DNA of 64,000 nt from UBA1672 sp033851915 (GTDB taxonomy: Bacteria; Pseudomonadota; Alphaproteobacteria; Micavibrionales; Micavibrionaceae), in contig JAWSVM010000003.1 in assembly GCA_033851915.1 (NCBI GenBank), forward strand, positions 372,001 to 436,000, given 5' to 3'. The notes under the pieces are model-generated. The model did not search any database. It was not told the DNA's origin and was given only the letters and a program-made list of their open reading frames with translations. This document shows, piece by piece, positions 27,187 through 36,373 of the stretch. A program made the position numbers and the translations under genes. Position 1 is the first letter of the stretch, and every line of letters begins with the position of its first letter.

Positions 27187-27951
27187 CTAACGCTTTGTTC
27201 CTTGATGTATAGCAACGATTCCAGCGGACATATTGTTATATCTCGTGCGTGTAAAACCTGCATCTTGAATGCGCTGTTGCAAGTGTTCCTGCGTCGGGAA
27301 TTTGCGGATGCTCTCAACCAAATACTGATAACTGTCTGCATCATTGGCAATTAATTTCCCTAAACGCGGGATGACATTATAAGAAAATAAGTCATATGCT
27401 TTGGCAAGTGGTGCAGGTTGTACATGGCTGAATTCAAGGCAGAAGAACTTCCCGCCCGGACGGAGCACACGATAAGCTTCAGCTAGTCCGGTATCTATAT
27501 GTGTCACATTGCGTAAACCAAAAGCGATAGTATAGACATCAACGCTGTTATCGGGCAGGGGCAGTGCTTCTGCATTGCCTGTGACCCATTCAAAATCATT
27601 GATCCAGCCCTTATCAATGGCGCGATCCCTACCAACGGAGAGCATGTTATCATTCAGGTCACATAAGGTGATATTCGCGCCTGCGCCTATTTTCTTGCGG
27701 ATGCGAAAGGCAATATCACCAGTGCCACCAGCAACATCAAGATAATCCATAGGGCGTCCTGAAATTGTTTTACGCGGACGGATCATACGGATAAGTTGGT
27801 CTTTCCACAGGCGATGCATGCCACCACTCATCAAGTCATTCATCAGATCATATTGATCGGCAACGCTATCGAAGACACCGATAACGCCTTTTGTTTTTTC
27901 TTCAGGAGAGACTTCTTTTTCCCCGAACCATGATTTTTCTGGATTTTGCAT
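27187..27951 (-). CDS. ubiE: Ubiquinone/menaquinone C-methyltransferase UbiE
   Basis: SAM-dependent C-methylation of the quinone ring precursor. The 254-residue protein has FDSVADQYDLMNDLMSGGMHRLWKD near the N-terminus, the SAM-binding LDVAGGTGDIAFRI near residue 73, and the family C-terminal region with FPTQEHLQQRIQDAGF. It is the last or only gene of its minus-strand unit and is divergent from murJ. 173 bases separate the starts. Confidence 0.95.
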   Translation of the reverse strand: MQNPEKSWFGEKEVSPEEKTKGVIGVFDSVADQYDLMNDLMSGGMHRLWKDQLIRMIRPRKTISGRPMDYLDVAGGTGDIAFRIRKKIGAGANITLCDLNDNMLSVGRDRAIDKGWINDFEWVTGNAEALPLPDNSVDVYTIAFGLRNVTHIDTGLAEAYRVLRPGGKFFCLEFSHVQPAPLAKAYDLFSYNVIPRLGKLIANDADSYQYLVESIRKFPTQEHLQQRIQDAGFTRTRYNNMSAGIVAIHQGTKR

Positions 27952-28124
27952 GCTGTTATTCTTTCTATAAGCCCATCCTACCGGATGCCCTAAAACAAAT
28001 CAGAGATTTGTTTGTTTCTCTAAAACGAACAACGCGATGCGTTGCTTCGCACCTGCTCGGTACAATTTGTATTAATGTTAAAACGTTAATGCAAATCACT
28101 ATAAACGGTGATAATAGTTATCAC

Positions 28125-29681
28125 ATGAATTTGATGAAAGCTATGGCTACTGTTGCAGGAATGACGGGTTTATCACGAATCGCCGGATTCGCGCGTGATA
28201 TCCTGACCGCAGCCTATTTAGGGGCAGGGCCTGCGGGGGATGCATTCTTTGTCGCGCTAAAGTTACCCAACTTCTTTCGCCGCGTAACAGCCGAGGGCGC
28301 ATTTAGCATCGCCTTCGTTCCAATCTATTCCAAAACGATAGAGCGCGAAAATAAAGAGACCGCCGACTTGTTTGCCAGCAATGCTTTTATGGTTATGCTC
28401 AGCATATTATCCGTGGTGACGCTTCTTGCGCTTATCATGATGCCTTATGTGATCCAAGCGATTGCGCCGGGCTTTACGGGTGATCCTGTGCGTGCACCGT
28501 TGGCGATTGAGCTTGCGCGGATAACATTTCCTTACCTTCTGTTGATGTCATTGACGGCTCTTTTAGGGGGCGTGTTAAACGCAGTGAACCGCTTTGCACC
28601 TTTCGCCTTCGCACCCGTATTATTTAACCTTTCTCTCATCACATCTTTGTTCTTAAGCGAGCATTTCGAAACGACGGGGCACGCTTTATCATGGGGCGTG
28701 TTGGTTGCTGGGTTTTTGCAACTTGCCTTTTTATGGTGCTGTGCAAAACGCGCAGGTATAAAAATTACTCTTGGATTGCCAAGAATAAATGCCGATATTC
28801 GCAAATTGTTGAAAATTATGGGCCCCGCAGTTCTAGGCGCGGGTGTGGTTCATATCAATTTATTTGCCGACCTTATATTAGCGTCCTTTCTGGAGACAGG
28901 TTCTATTTCCTATCTCTATTATGCGGATCGTTTAAACCAGCTTCCTCTTGGTGTGGTTGGTATCGCAGTGGGCACGGCGTTATTGCCGATGTTATCACGC
29001 GCCATGATGAACGATGATAAGCAACACGCGCAGGACTTGTTTAACCGTGCCTTAGAGATTTGCTTGTTATTGGCACTGCCCGCGGCGATTGCCTTAGCGA
29101 TCATCCCCTTATCTCTCGTTAGTGTCCTGTTTGAACGTGGTGCCTTCGACGCCGCAGACAGCCAGATAACCGCCAATGTTTTGATGGCCTACGCGCTTGG
29201 TTTGCCTGCCTATATTGCAATAAAGGTGTTTTCAACGGCGCATTGGGCGCGCGGCGATACAAAAACGCCCGTGCGTATTTCGATTGTTGCCACTTTGTTG
29301 AATATCGCCCTGAGCATTGTTTTGATTCAATATATAGGTGTCGTCGGAATTGCACTTGCAACGGGTTTAACGGGCTGGTTGCAGTTTTATCTACATGTGC
29401 GAGCTTTGCGCGATCACCCATCGGCGAAATTCGATAAACGGTTCTTGATGAATATGCCGAAAATCATTCTGTCTTCTTGTATTATGGGAGGGGGCGTGTA
29501 TATACTCGCCGCGCTTTTACAGGGCTTTATATTTGACGGAACGACGTTATTTCAGGTTATCGGGCTTGCGATTATTATTTGTTCCGGAGGCGTGTTATAC
29601 GGTGCATCTATTCTTATAACTGGCGTCGTTAAGCCGCAGGATATAAAGAAGTTTTTACTTAAGAAGGGTCAAAAGACATGA
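28125..29681 (+). CDS. murJ: Lipid II flippase MurJ
   Basis: Moves the peptidoglycan precursor lipid II across the inner membrane. The 518-residue product is highly hydrophobic with about 14 membrane segments. It starts MNLMKAMATVAGMTGLSRIAGFARD and has KLPNFFRRVTAEGAFSIAFVP, the conserved charged cavity-lining region of the family. The in-frame stretch back to 27891 lacks family similarity and overlaps ubiE. The ribosome site is poor. The stop overlaps the trpS start (ATGA). Confidence 0.93.
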   Translation: MNLMKAMATVAGMTGLSRIAGFARDILTAAYLGAGPAGDAFFVALKLPNFFRRVTAEGAFSIAFVPIYSKTIERENKETADLFASNAFMVMLSILSVVTLLALIMMPYVIQAIAPGFTGDPVRAPLAIELARITFPYLLLMSLTALLGGVLNAVNRFAPFAFAPVLFNLSLITSLFLSEHFETTGHALSWGVLVAGFLQLAFLWCCAKRAGIKITLGLPRINADIRKLLKIMGPAVLGAGVVHINLFADLILASFLETGSISYLYYADRLNQLPLGVVGIAVGTALLPMLSRAMMNDDKQHAQDLFNRALEICLLLALPAAIALAIIPLSLVSVLFERGAFDAADSQITANVLMAYALGLPAYIAIKVFSTAHWARGDTKTPVRISIVATLLNIALSIVLIQYIGVVGIALATGLTGWLQFYLHVRALRDHPSAKFDKRFLMNMPKIILSSCIMGGGVYILAALLQGFIFDGTTLFQVIGLAIIICSGGVLYGASILITGVVKPQDIKKFLLKKGQKT

Positions 29682-30679
29682 AACGCATTTTTTCAGGCAT
29701 GCAACCAACCAGCCAGCTCCATTTGGGGAATTATCTGGGCGCGCTAAAAAATTGGGTTAGTCTTCAAGATGAGGCTGATTCCGAATGTTTGTATTGCGTT
29801 ATGGATTTGCATGCTGTGACGGCGGAGTATGATCCTGCAAGGTTAACCGATGCGACGCGTGAAATCGCCGCGGCTTATATCGCCGCAGGCATAGACCCCA
29901 ACAAGTCCTCTGTTTTTGTTCAATCCTCAATCCCTGAACATTCGCAACTTATGTGGTTGCTGGCCACGATGGCGCAAATGGGCAAGTTGGAGCGCATGAC
30001 CCAGTTTAAGGATAAAGCAGGTAAGAACCAAGAGCGCGCAGGGCTGGGGCTGTTTGCTTATCCGGTTTTGATGGCCGCAGATATACTTATATATAAGGCG
30101 ACACATGTTCCTGTCGGTGAAGATCAAAAACAACATCTTGAATTGGCGCGTGATTTGGCAGCGACATTTAATACGCGCTATGGCGTTGATTTCTTCCCGC
30201 AACCGGAGCCGGTTATCACGGGGCCTGCGCCGCGTGTCATGTCCTTGCGTGATGGATTGCAGAAGATGAGTAAGTCCGCAGAATCAGATATGACACGGAT
30301 TAACTTGACTGATAATGCCGATTTGATTGCTAAGAAAATCAAAAAAGCAAAAACCGATGCAGAACCGCTGCCTGAAACTTTGGACGAACTAAAAGGGCGC
30401 CCCGAAGCGCTAAATCTTATTACGTTATATGCGGCTTTGGCAGAAATCAGCAAGGAAGAGGCACTGACTTTATTCACAGGAAAGCAGTTCGGGCAGTTCA
30501 AACCCGCCTTTGCCGACTTGGCTGTGGCAAAATTATCGCCAATTACGACGCGTATGAATGAATTAATGGATGATCCTGCGCAAATTGACGCTATTCTTGC
30601 CAAAGGTACGGAAAAGGCGCGTTCTATTACCTCTCCTATACTCTCTGATGTGCAAAAAATTATGGGTTTTTACGCGTAA
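29678..30679 (+). CDS. trpS: Tryptophanyl-tRNA synthetase
   Basis: Class I synthetase charging tRNA-Trp. The 333-residue length is normal for bacterial TrpS. The HIGH signature appears as LHLGNYLG near residue 18 and KMSKS as LQKMSKSAES near residue 195; DLHAVTAEYDP and GEDQKQHLELARD are also typical. Its ATG overlaps the murJ stop, so translation is probably coupled. Confidence 0.97.
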   Translation: MKRIFSGMQPTSQLHLGNYLGALKNWVSLQDEADSECLYCVMDLHAVTAEYDPARLTDATREIAAAYIAAGIDPNKSSVFVQSSIPEHSQLMWLLATMAQMGKLERMTQFKDKAGKNQERAGLGLFAYPVLMAADILIYKATHVPVGEDQKQHLELARDLAATFNTRYGVDFFPQPEPVITGPAPRVMSLRDGLQKMSKSAESDMTRINLTDNADLIAKKIKKAKTDAEPLPETLDELKGRPEALNLITLYAALAEISKEEALTLFTGKQFGQFKPAFADLAVAKLSPITTRMNELMDDPAQIDAILAKGTEKARSITSPILSDVQKIMGFYA

Positions 30680-30786
30680 AGCGGGGACTTACCTTAAAAA
30701 TATGCGCGGGCGTTAAGAAGATGTTTGCATTTTTCGTATTAAAATAGCACAATGTTGACGAGTTAACTTATTGGGACAGCGTAATT

Positions 30787-31443
30787 ATGCACTCTTTTTT
30801 CAAATCATTTCTTCTTGGAGCAGCGTTCTGCTCTATGGCTATATCATCTGCACAGGCAGAGGTTTTCTTTATTGAGGATCAAAATGATCGCTTCACGGTA
30901 ACATTTCCGGATTTGTGGAAAAAAATAGGTAATCAGAAACCTGATGATAAATTGACAGTTGTCGGCCCCGGAGAGAATGCCTTTGCGAATTGTCGTGTGC
31001 GTGTACGTAGCGATCGTCGCTATGTGATTTTCCCGAATAAATTCGGGAATGCCATACAAAAAGTGTCTTTCAGTAAAGAATTCTGGAATAACTATCTTGG
31101 CGAATATGATGATGTTTCCGTTGATGCATTCAAAGATGACGCCGCATTAGGGCTTGGTCATGCCAGCATGGTTGAAGTATCCTATGACACGGCGGAAGGC
31201 CCGCTCGTTCATAAACGCGGTCTTATGTTTGCATCACTCTATTATGATCAACTCTATGTTGTTGATTGTTCCACAGAGGCAAGCGTTTATTCAAAATGGC
31301 GCACTGAGCTTTTGGGCATTGTGAAATCTGTTGATTTTAAAAAGATGCAGTTTGAAAAATCGAGCGGTAATTACAGAGACTTTCAGGATGACGAACCTGT
31401 TGAAGTTGTAGGCCCTAAAGAACTTGATGTTTATAAGTTCTAG
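30787..31443 (+). CDS. Secreted hypothetical protein, 218 aa
   Basis: The N-terminal signal peptide (about residues 1-24, cleavage after SSAQA) leads to a periplasmic or exported protein. It begins EVFFIEDQNDRFTVTFPDLW, a pattern seen in several uncharacterised alphaproteobacterial exported proteins. Two cysteines (NCRVRV and VDCSTEA) may pair. The C-terminus is acidic. I do not know its role. It lies 108 bases after trpS, probably with its own promoter. Confidence 0.65.
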   Translation: MHSFFKSFLLGAAFCSMAISSAQAEVFFIEDQNDRFTVTFPDLWKKIGNQKPDDKLTVVGPGENAFANCRVRVRSDRRYVIFPNKFGNAIQKVSFSKEFWNNYLGEYDDVSVDAFKDDAALGLGHASMVEVSYDTAEGPLVHKRGLMFASLYYDQLYVVDCSTEASVYSKWRTELLGIVKSVDFKKMQFEKSSGNYRDFQDDEPVEVVGPKELDVYKF

Positions 31444-31591
31444 ACTTTATAACAAGAAACATTGTCATAGTCTTATCACTATCATATAAGAATGATGCGC
31501 GTTACCTTTTGGCTATTGCTTAAGAGGTGGCATGTTTTCTGTTGATGATTTGGTCGCAATTTAATGCGTGTCAATTGTCTTTGGGGTGGTC

Positions 31592-32503
31592 ATGCAAATC
31601 TATTTGCCTATTGCAGAAATGAGTATACCGGTAGAGATGATTTTTCTACTGGGGGCTTTCGTTGGTTTCGTGTCCGGCGTTTTCGGTGTTGGTGGTGGTT
31701 TCTTAACAACACCTCTTTTAATTTTCATGGGCATTCCCTCTGCAGTGGCTGTTGGAACGCAAGGTTGCCAGTTGGTGGCTTCAGGCGTTAGTGGCGTGAT
31801 GGCGTATTGGCGTCGCGGGCATGTTGACTTCATGGTTGGAACGATCATGCTTGTCGGGGGTATCGGGGGCTCTCTCGTTGGAATTGTCTTCTTCCAGTTT
31901 ATAAAATATATGGGACAAATGGATTTAATTATCTCTCTGCTCTACATTGTTTTGCTCGGATCAATCGGTATTATGATGTTATTCGAGAGCATTTTCACAA
32001 TGTTTCGCAAGAAAAGTGTGAAATCAGAATTTAATCGTCTAAAAGCCCCATCTTTAATCTCGAAACTGCCATATAAGATGCGTTTTCCACGCTCCAAGCT
32101 GTATATTAGCGCCCTTGTTCCTGCCGCAATAGGTTTTGTGAGTGGCTTTCTGGTCTCAACAATGGGTGTTGGTGGCGGATTTTTATTGGTTCCCGCGATG
32201 ATTTATATATTAGGGATGCCGCCGTTATTAGTGGCGGGGACGTCACTTTTCCAAATTATATTTACCAGTATTTTTGCCACAATAATGCATGCAACGGTGA
32301 GTAATAGCGTTGATATATTATTGGCTATATTCTTGATATTAGGCGGGGTAATCGGCGCGCAGTTTGGCGTTGTCGTTTCCAAGAGAGTAACAGGCGCGCG
32401 TGCGCGGATTATTCTGGCGCTTCTCGTGCTGTGTGTTTGTACGCAATTGGGGCTACAGCTATTTTTCCATCCTTCTGACTTGTTTGTGATGGTGATCCAA
32501 TGA
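31592..32503 (+). CDS. TauE/SafE-family membrane permease
   Basis: A polytopic membrane protein (303 aa) of the TSUP family, which includes exporters or importers of organosulfonates and other sulfur compounds. The start MQIYLPIAEMS matches its alphaproteobacterial relatives; a GTG at 31568 would add eight residues. Two half-repeats are marked by GFVSGVFGVGGGFLTTPLL and GFVSGFLVSTMGVGGGFLLVPAM. A GGGGTGG-like stretch precedes the ATG. The stop overlaps the next gene by four bases, and the two families often occur together. Confidence 0.85.
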   Translation: MQIYLPIAEMSIPVEMIFLLGAFVGFVSGVFGVGGGFLTTPLLIFMGIPSAVAVGTQGCQLVASGVSGVMAYWRRGHVDFMVGTIMLVGGIGGSLVGIVFFQFIKYMGQMDLIISLLYIVLLGSIGIMMLFESIFTMFRKKSVKSEFNRLKAPSLISKLPYKMRFPRSKLYISALVPAAIGFVSGFLVSTMGVGGGFLLVPAMIYILGMPPLLVAGTSLFQIIFTSIFATIMHATVSNSVDILLAIFLILGGVIGAQFGVVVSKRVTGARARIILALLVLCVCTQLGLQLFFHPSDLFVMVIQ

Positions 32504-33255
32504 AGCTGTTGCAAATATTGGTGATTTTATTGATTTCTATGGTGTTGCCTTCTGCCGTGCGTGCGAAGACAGGTGATTTGGTGATTGGTGTGGCAAATAA
32601 CCACATTGATGTAACTGTTGGGTTCTCAGGATCTTCCATTGAAGTATTTGGTGATCGACGTGATAAAGAGACTGATGTGGCCATTGTTATGGAAGGGCCA
32701 CGGAAAAATGTCACGATATGGCAGAAGGACCGTATCATTGGCACTTGGGTAAACAGATATTACATGAAGTTTAAAGACATACCGACATATTATAATTATG
32801 CAATCAGCGTACAGGGTTTTTCTTCCTCATTACTAGAGGCTATGCAGGAAAATGGTATAGGCCATGAGGCATTATTTTATAAAACGAAAGCTGATACATC
32901 CCGAAAACTGAAAGATGAAAGAGTTTATAAGGATGCGTTGTTAAGGAAGAACCAAGAGTTGGGCGTCTTCTTTCAACAACCCGCAACGATAAAATTTATG
33001 AATGATAATTTTTTTCGGGTGCGTTTTGATCTGCCTCCATCTGCACCAACGGGGGAATATAAAATTCACAGCTTCCTCATCAAAGATGGTAAAGTTATTG
33101 GCAAAGCCCTTGAGTTGTTAACCGTTGAACAGGTTGGCTTAAATGCCTTTATATATAAGGCCGCACATGAATATAGCTTGATATACGCGCTGGTATGTAT
33201 ATTTTTAGCCCTCTTTTTTGGGTGGTTAGCGGGCGCGATAAGAGTAAAGCCATAA
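32500..33255 (+). CDS. TIGR02186-family membrane-anchored protein
   Basis: A 251-residue protein with an N-terminal signal peptide (to about residue 22), a long extracytoplasmic domain starting GDLVIGVANNHIDVTVGFSG, and a C-terminal membrane segment (about residues 222-245, LVCIFLALFFGWLAGAI). The domain contains EGPRKNVTIWQKDRIIGTWVN, typical of TIGR02186. The function is not known to me. The stop/start overlap with the TauE-like gene suggests a transporter accessory role. Confidence 0.82.
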   Translation: MKLLQILVILLISMVLPSAVRAKTGDLVIGVANNHIDVTVGFSGSSIEVFGDRRDKETDVAIVMEGPRKNVTIWQKDRIIGTWVNRYYMKFKDIPTYYNYAISVQGFSSSLLEAMQENGIGHEALFYKTKADTSRKLKDERVYKDALLRKNQELGVFFQQPATIKFMNDNFFRVRFDLPPSAPTGEYKIHSFLIKDGKVIGKALELLTVEQVGLNAFIYKAAHEYSLIYALVCIFLALFFGWLAGAIRVKP

Positions 33256-33279
33256 TTTTGAAGTACAGGAGGATGTGTG

Positions 33280-33756
33280 GTGAGTGATAAAATGGTTATA
33301 GAAAAGCGCAAAGGTGTTTTTCTGGTTATTGTTGATATGACAGAAGAATTTTTGGTTGCTGTGGATTACGCATCACAGTTTGCGAATGCGGAAGATGGCT
33401 ATGTCGCTTTGCTGAATGTCATTGAGCATTCCTACGTTCAAAACTGGAAGAATGTAGAAGATCGCGTGCGCAGTGAAATGCGTGGTCAGGCAGAACAAGC
33501 AACATGGGATGCCGCAGGGCGCGTCATGGAAAATACACATAAAATGCCTATGATCTGTATAGAAGAAGGCGATCGTGTTGATTTGATTATCAAGACGATT
33601 GAAGAAAACAATAATATTGCGGCGCTTGTTTTGGCGTCTGCAAATGCGTCAAAACCGGGGCCGTTGATAACCTATTTCTCCGGTAAAGGCTTGTCACGTT
33701 TGCCAATTCCTTTAATGATTATTCCAGGGCATTTGGAGCCGTTGGAAATTTGCTGA
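33280..33756 (+). CDS. Universal stress protein, UspA family
   Basis: A 158-residue single-domain protein that starts with a strand (GVFLVIVDMTEEFLVAVDYA). Its C-terminal GPLITYFSGKGLSRLPIPLMIIPG replaces the common ATP-binding G-2x-G-9x-G(S/T) loop with a variant, so nucleotide binding is uncertain. AGGAGG at 33267-33272 favours the GTG at 33280 over the GTG at 33277. It lies 25 bases after the TIGR02186 gene and is probably in that operon. Confidence 0.8.
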   Translation: MSDKMVIEKRKGVFLVIVDMTEEFLVAVDYASQFANAEDGYVALLNVIEHSYVQNWKNVEDRVRSEMRGQAEQATWDAAGRVMENTHKMPMICIEEGDRVDLIIKTIEENNNIAALVLASANASKPGPLITYFSGKGLSRLPIPLMIIPGHLEPLEIC

Positions 33757-33788
33757 TGGGTTACACTATTTAAGAAAGACTTTTCCCT

Positions 33789-34346
33789 ATGTTTATACAA
33801 ACTGAAGACACGCCCAATCCGGCGACTGTAAAATTTATACCGGGGCAACAGGTGTTGGAGTCCGGCACCTTGGACTTTGCCTCACAGGGAGATGCCTCGC
33901 GATCTCCTTTAGCGGCGCGTTTATTTGGTATTGTCGGTGTCGCACGCGTTTTCTTAAGCACAGATTTTATATCGGTTAGCAAGGCCGATGATACGGATTG
34001 GTCTATGCTGAAACCGATGATATTGGCGGTGTTGATGGAACATCTATCAACCAAGCAGCCTATCTTGGATGAAGGGTATTATTCCAAAGAGGTATCTTCC
34101 GAGGATGATGATGAAATCACGAAACAAATTAAAGAATTGCTTGATGAGCGCGTTAGGCCGATGGTTGCGATGGACGGTGGTGACATCGTTTTTGAACGTT
34201 TTGAGGATGGTATTGTGTATTTACAAATGCATGGCGCGTGTTCAGGCTGCCCCAGCTCTACGGCGACTTTAAAGGTGGGGATCGAAAATATGCTGCGCCA
34301 TTATATTCCAGAAGTGATTGAGGTTCGTCCCTCTGCCGAGTATTAA
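33789..34346 (+). CDS. Nfu-type iron-sulfur cluster scaffold
   Basis: A 185-residue protein with an N-terminal Nfu domain (FIQTEDTPNPATVKFIPGQ) and a C-terminal NifU-like domain carrying the cluster-binding CxxC in MHGACSGCPSS near residue 155. It would deliver [4Fe-4S] clusters to client enzymes. The length and domain order match the mitochondrial NFU1/alphaproteobacterial type. tsaB starts two bases after its stop. Confidence 0.93.
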   Translation: MFIQTEDTPNPATVKFIPGQQVLESGTLDFASQGDASRSPLAARLFGIVGVARVFLSTDFISVSKADDTDWSMLKPMILAVLMEHLSTKQPILDEGYYSKEVSSEDDDEITKQIKELLDERVRPMVAMDGGDIVFERFEDGIVYLQMHGACSGCPSSTATLKVGIENMLRHYIPEVIEVRPSAEY

Positions 34347-34347
34347 A

Positions 34348-35034
34348 ATGATTACCCTTGCTATTGATAGCACCATGAGCGGCTGTTCTGCTGGATTATA
34401 TCATGATAAGATAGGCCGCATGGCCGAGGATGTCATGGAAATGGCTCGCGGGCAGGCAGAGCACTTAATGCCGATGATTGATGGTGTTCTTGATGATGCA
34501 GGCATCGCGTATGATGAGATTGGATTAATCGCGGTAACGAAGGGCCCCGGTGCATTCACGGGGATGCGTATTGGTTTGGCCACGGCCAAATCTTTGGCAC
34601 TGGCGCTGAATGTTCCCATTGTTGGCGTGTGTACGTTTCGCGCGGTTTTGCAGACATATTTGAATGATAAAGCGCCGTTGGATCATGACTTCTATGGTGT
34701 ATTGCTTGAAACAAAGCGGCAAGATTATTATTTCCAGATGTTCGATGGCAAAATGTTGAAGCCATGTACGGAGAAAGTCTCTGCGTCGGCTCAAGATATT
34801 GTTGATTTAATAGGCGGGCGGGGCTGCACTATTTTGGGCGATGCATCACAAAGGTTCAAAGCTGAAGTAAGTTCGGAAGAAGGGCTGTCGTTTTACGATG
34901 TAAAGCTGCCATGTCCTGCTATGGTTGCTGATTGCGCCGTGCTTGATGATATTGAAAAAGGGTGCGATCCTGTTTATTTGCGCGCCCCCGAGATTGGCAC
35001 GCCAAAGAATCCGCCAAGGAAAATGAAATCTTAA
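34348..35034 (+). CDS. tsaB: tRNA threonylcarbamoyladenosine biosynthesis protein TsaB
   Basis: Non-catalytic partner of TsaD in forming t6A37 of ANN-decoding tRNAs. The 228-residue protein begins ITLAIDSTMSGCSAGLY and contains VTKGPGAFTGMRIGLATAKSLA near residue 64, both typical. The ATG at 34348 follows the nfu stop directly; the longer frame from 34318 runs inside nfu. The rimI gene that often follows tsaB is not here. Confidence 0.93.
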   Translation: MITLAIDSTMSGCSAGLYHDKIGRMAEDVMEMARGQAEHLMPMIDGVLDDAGIAYDEIGLIAVTKGPGAFTGMRIGLATAKSLALALNVPIVGVCTFRAVLQTYLNDKAPLDHDFYGVLLETKRQDYYFQMFDGKMLKPCTEKVSASAQDIVDLIGGRGCTILGDASQRFKAEVSSEEGLSFYDVKLPCPAMVADCAVLDDIEKGCDPVYLRAPEIGTPKNPPRKMKS

Positions 35035-35133
35035 GCATTGTTTTTCGAATTAAAAACAGTGTTTATGGGTTGAGATAATATTTAAAATGTGTATTTTGTA
35101 GGTCTTTAAAAATTAAGTATAGGGTGAATAATA

Positions 35134-35535
35134 ATGAGTGATGAGATTAGTCGTGAAGAGCTGTTGGTTTTAACAACGGAGGTCGTTTCGTCTTATGTCG
35201 CTCATAACACGGTTGCCGTTGCAGAAATACCGGATGTTATTGCACAGGTGTTTAAAGCATTATCTAATGTTGGTGGAGATAACATGATGACCGGCGATCG
35301 CCCACAGCCGGCTGTCCCGATCAAAAAGTCCATTTCAGAGGATTACTTGATCTGTCTGGAAGATGGTAAAAAGCTGAAAATGTTAAAACGCCATCTTAAG
35401 ACAGCCTACAACATGACGCCGGAAGATTATCGAGAGCGTTGGGGCTTGCCTGCTGATTATCCAATGGTTGCGCCAAGCTATGCAGAAAAGCGCAGCAGAC
35501 TCGCAAAAGATATAGGGCTTGGAACGCGCAACTAG
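35134..35535 (+). CDS. MucR/Ros-family transcriptional regulator
   Basis: A 133-residue regulator. The N-terminal helices are followed by the DNA-binding domain ICLEDGKKLKMLKRHLKTAYNMTPEDYRERWGLP, near residues 68-101. The second zinc-ligand position of the Ros finger is Asp (CLED) instead of Cys; such variants are known in MucR proteins and may fold without or with altered zinc ligands. In other alphaproteobacteria MucR controls surface polysaccharide, motility and cell-cycle genes, often as a nucleoid-associated repressor of AT-rich promoters. Confidence 0.9.
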   Translation: MSDEISREELLVLTTEVVSSYVAHNTVAVAEIPDVIAQVFKALSNVGGDNMMTGDRPQPAVPIKKSISEDYLICLEDGKKLKMLKRHLKTAYNMTPEDYRERWGLPADYPMVAPSYAEKRSRLAKDIGLGTRN

Positions 35536-36362
35536 CTTAACTCTTGCGAACGTTTCTTCGCAGCATTTAATGCTTCGTCCAGTATGGCTTGAAACCGTCC
35601 ATCCATCAAAGTTTCTAATGCGGCCTGTGTTGTTCCGCCCGGGCTGGTTACATTCTTCCTTAATGTCTCGGCGCTGACGTTGCCATCATGTTCGGCGAGG
35701 GCAGCACTGCCGATAACAGTCTGCCGTGCAAGAGACATGGCTAAATCAGCGTCTAATCCTAATTTTTTTCCGGCATCTGCCAGTGCTTCTATAAAATGAA
35801 AGATATAAGCGGGACCACTGCCTGATAAAGCCGTAACCGCATCCATTAAACCTTCATCTTCGATCCATTTATGTTCACCTGACGCACGAAGCAAGGTGTT
35901 TGCGATCTCTTTCTGCTCTGGTGTAACGTGTTGATTGGCAATTGAGACACTGACCCCTTTGCCAATCGCAGCAGGGGTGTTGGGCATGGTTCTGATAATG
36001 GGTTGATCTGAACCGAATATGCTTTCCAATGTTGAAAGACGTTGCCCCGCAGCAATGGAGAGCAGCACAGTTTCAGAACTAATATCATTGGCTATTTTTT
36101 GCGATGCTTCTTTCAGGATTTGCGGCTTTACAGCAAGGATTAAAATGTTTGAAGCAGCTATATCCTCTTGATAAGATGGGTAATAATGCACCCGTGGGTC
36201 ATCGGATAAATGCGCTGGTAAAGGGGAAGGATCAACAACGCTGACACGTGAGACAAGGCCATTTTCGAGCCATGATGCCATCATAGCACCACCCATTTTC
36301 CCGCACCCGATCAGTGTCGCACAGTATGCTTTTGCGTCATGTGGGAGGTGAGGTGAGGGCAT
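35532..36362 (-). CDS. proC: Pyrroline-5-carboxylate reductase
   Basis: Last step of proline synthesis, NAD(P)H-dependent. The 276-residue protein has the dinucleotide site LIGCGKMGGAMMASWL near the N-terminus, RTMPNTPAAIGKGVS near residue 117, and the substrate/dimer region ALSGSGPAYIFHFIEALADAG near residue 164. Its stop overlaps the mucR stop region by four bases, so the two genes converge tightly. It follows the ybjN gene by 11 bases. Confidence 0.95.
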   Translation of the reverse strand: MPSPHLPHDAKAYCATLIGCGKMGGAMMASWLENGLVSRVSVVDPSPLPAHLSDDPRVHYYPSYQEDIAASNILILAVKPQILKEASQKIANDISSETVLLSIAAGQRLSTLESIFGSDQPIIRTMPNTPAAIGKGVSVSIANQHVTPEQKEIANTLLRASGEHKWIEDEGLMDAVTALSGSGPAYIFHFIEALADAGKKLGLDADLAMSLARQTVIGSAALAEHDGNVSAETLRKNVTSPGGTTQAALETLMDGRFQAILDEALNAAKKRSQELS

Positions 36363-36373
36363 GTCTGCGTTCC

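Noticed and set aside
27891..28124. N-terminal extension of murJ
   Set aside because: It overlaps the ubiE start on the other strand and lacks membrane or family features.
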